A stretch of 64,000 nt of DNA from Rotaria sp. Silwood1. Taxonomy: Eukaryota; Rotifera; Eurotatoria; Philodinida; Philodinidae. Position numbers and translations under genes: made by a program. The stretch's first letter is position 1, and each line of letters opens with the position of its first letter. The notes below the pieces were generated by a model. That model was not told the DNA's origin and searched no databases. It was given only the letters and a program-made list of their open reading frames with translations. Location of the stretch: assembly GCA_905250075.1 (NCBI GenBank), contig CAJNOP010000506.1, forward strand, positions 1-64,000, given 5' to 3'. Positions 61,848 to 64,000 of this stretch are shown here, one piece after another.

Positions 61848-62494
61848 GCAACGAGTACGGTATTAGTAATTTTACGAAATTCATCAACAATTTCTTTGTA
61901 AATACGACCTACAATAATATAAAATTCGTAAGCGTACAACATTAGATATTATCTATACTCTCTAATAAAACTTTGCTGCTGAAACTTCATGTTGTTTTAA
62001 ATTTTTAGTAAAACTGATGTAAGTGAAAACATCACATACGAAGCAATTTTAATAATATGATTATAAAGAGACACTTCACAACTCTTGTTTTCAATAAGCC
62101 ATAGAGCTCCAATAATAATAAATTGATAGTATTATATGTATACTATAAGTGGTAAAAAGATCACACTTTTCTGATATACACTTGAAGAGACATTAAAAAA
62201 GCAAGATTGGAGTACGAGTATGGCTGCTGTTTTGCTAGATTAATATGGGCTAATAATTTATTTCTATATATAATTACATATAAAAAAATTAAATATATTT
62301 AGTATTTTCTTAGCATGGAACTATTGAAAAAGATTCATTTAGCATAAATATTATTTACACGCACTTTGGGTCACCTACACGTGGTGCCATATCCAGAATC
62401 GGTCTAGTGAACAATAGGCTATGGCTCAATGTGTTACTTCCCGCAGACTTCTTGAAGAAGTGCCTAGTACTCAAGACTCCGAGAATTATTGCTT

Positions 62495-62850
62495 GGGGGT
62501 GTGGGTGTGTGGATGTGGGTGGGTGGTGTGGGTGTGGGTGTCGGTGTGGGGTGTGGGTGGGTGGTGTGGGTGTGTGGGTGTGGGGTGTGGGTGTGTGGGT
62601 GTGGGGTGTGGTTGGTGTTCTGAATTCATCCCACACCTATCTGCACCCACCCACTCCCACACCCCTCTCACACCCACCCACACCCATACCTACCCACACC
62701 AACACCCATACCCATACCCACACCCACACCAAAACCCACACCACATCCACACCCTCACACCCACACCTACACACAGCCACACCCACATCCACACCCACCC
62801 ACACCCACACCTCCACCCCACACCCACCCCCACACCCCACACCCACACCC
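62495..62850. repeat. Large interstitial telomeric repeat pair (about 356 bp)
   Basis: A G-rich arm to about 62612, a short spacer (TTGGTGTTCTGAATTCATC), then a C-rich arm to 62850, followed by TATTTATT as at the 49796-50253 block. Confidence 0.9.
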
Positions 62851-62965
62851 TATTTATTATTGAACCTGCTGTGAGAAGAATATTACAAAGACATACAACT
62901 TGTCTATGATAGTCGTTTACATTGATTGTATTCGATTATCAATGAAATACTTCTTTTTACAAGTA

Positions 62966-63539
62966 CCGGGTGGGCCAAAAGTAAGTAAACAACAAATAAA
63001 ATGATTGAATATCTCCATTATGGCTCGACCAAACGGGCTCATTTTTTTACCAAGAATAGAGGCATGTTCACATTCCAAATCCATACGGACAATGTTAGTG
63101 AGAGTCTTTGTTAAGTATAACTATTCACCTCAACAAGAAAATTTTACCTTTTCACAGATAGGAAAAGAAAAACATATACTTAACAAAGGTTCTCACTAGT
63201 CTTATCCGTATGGATTTGGAGTGTGAACATATCTCTATTCTTGATAAAAAAATGAGCTCGTTTGGTCGAGACGACAATGGAGATATTCAATTTTCTTTTC
63301 GATAATGTGACTTTTGCACTATCCTGTATATTGTTTTTTTTTCCTACTTGTGAAAAAGAAACATTTTCTTGTTGAGGTGAATAGTTATACTTAACAAAGA
63401 TTCTCACTAACCTTGTCCGTATGGATTTGGAATATGAACATGCCTCTATTCTTGGTAAAAAAATGAGCCCGTTTGGTCGAGCCATAATGGAGATATTCAA
63501 TCATTTTGTTTGTTGTTTACTTACTTTTGGCCCACCCGG
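62966..63539. mobile_element. Mariner-type miniature foldback element
   Basis: The ends are CCGGGTGGGCCAAAAGTAAG and the exact complement, flanked by TA (62964-62965 and 63540-63541). Inside, a roughly 170-bp unit (GTATGGATTTGGA, then GAGATATTCAA) occurs three times: once forward and twice inverted. No transposase. This end sequence is of the kind seen in Tc1/mariner elements. Confidence 0.75.
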
Positions 63540-63541
63540 TA

Positions 63542-64000
63542 TATATAACGTTTGTCTAGAGATTTTTCTGATTCTCCATAAGTGATCATGTGCTATTAGT
63601 TGCACACTGAGAATTAAAAAAACGATAGAATATGGTTTCTGTCATTATTTTCATTACCGAGCAGCATGAAAAACAATTTAAAATCTAGTCTAGATTTACT
63701 CTTTTCCTTTTAACATCTGAGTGACTTCTACATTGTTAAAAAATGATTATTTCCTAAATATATGTTCTGAGGTTTTTGTTATTAAATATTGAATTGTGAA
63801 GAAAAAGAAAAAAGATAATTGTTCCTGAGGGTGAAGTCGATGGATGGGTGACAATTAGAAGAAGATTCTCTTCCACTCACCCACCCGGCTTTGGAAGAAC
63901 ATGTGGAACTAAAACAAAGCAAAATGAAATTGAAGAGTAGATTTTTTTCTGTCTTATTCTGTTAATTTATTCCGGCTTATATATTTTTATACTTATTGTC
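63542..64000. other. Intergenic, degenerate telomeric pair only
   Basis: 63828-63888 reads GAGGGTGAAG and GATGGGTG, then CCACTCACCCACCC, a decayed copy of the G-then-C pattern. Nothing else is supported. Confidence 0.4.

Larger units (their letters stand above)
60900..62226. mobile_element. Large foldback element carrying a Mutator-like insertion
   Basis: The arms of about 300 bp pair in inverse (about 60900-61250 and 61860-62226), sharing AAAGTGTGATCTTTTT, CAAGAGTTGTGAA and AACATGAAGT text. The loop is occupied by the element at 61266-61847. The ends are diverged and no target duplication is clear. Confidence 0.65.

Overview
This is an AT-rich animal genomic window that I assign to a bdelloid rotifer. 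No single marker proves this. The reasons are: dense arrays of the hexamer TGTGGG/CCCACA (the telomere repeat reported for bdelloids), very short GT-AG introns (about 45-70 nt), and typical bdelloid gene content: a multi-propeller FG-GAP protein, a WWE plus ADP-ribosyltransferase protein, and a bacterial-looking cupin joined to a eukaryotic-looking coiled coil. Genes are sparse and the space between them is packed with small DNA transposons, many still showing exact target-site duplications. Layout: 0-5 kb holds a secreted, probably GPI-anchored protein, a sulfotransferase-like gene broken at a telomeric-repeat block, and a damaged WWE-ART gene. 6-16 kb is a transposon and minisatellite field: two nested hAT-type elements, foldback elements, an 11-bp array and an assembly gap inside a telomeric block. 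18.3-19.1 kb is the coiled-coil/cupin gene. 22-23 kb is an almost complete mariner. 24-28.9 kb has a foldback element and a 32-bp satellite split by a palindromic hAT-type insertion. 30.4-30.7 kb is a two-exon start of a membrane protein. 33.4-36.1 kb is a decayed DDE transposon with long terminal inverted repeats. 38-43 kb is more foldback DNA. 43.8-48.1 kb is the FG-GAP gene with 28 repeats. 49-52 kb has two possible gene fragments around a large telomeric block and a TTAA-flanked element. 53.6-56.3 kb is a multi-exon gamma-glutamyltransferase. 58.5-60 kb is an unrecognised two-exon gene with a hAT-type element in its intron. 61-62 kb is a foldback element containing a Mutator-like element with a FLYWCH-type zinc finger. 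63 kb is a mariner-type miniature element. The most striking pattern is the telomeric hexamer. It occurs at about fifteen internal sites, and wherever two arms are seen the order is the same: G-rich first, then C-rich (TGTGGG...CCCACA). That is the geometry of two capped chromosome ends joined head to head. One gene visibly ends at such a junction. I propose, as inference, that these are scars of broken ends capped by telomere addition and later re-joined; a telomere-derived foldback repeat is the main alternative.
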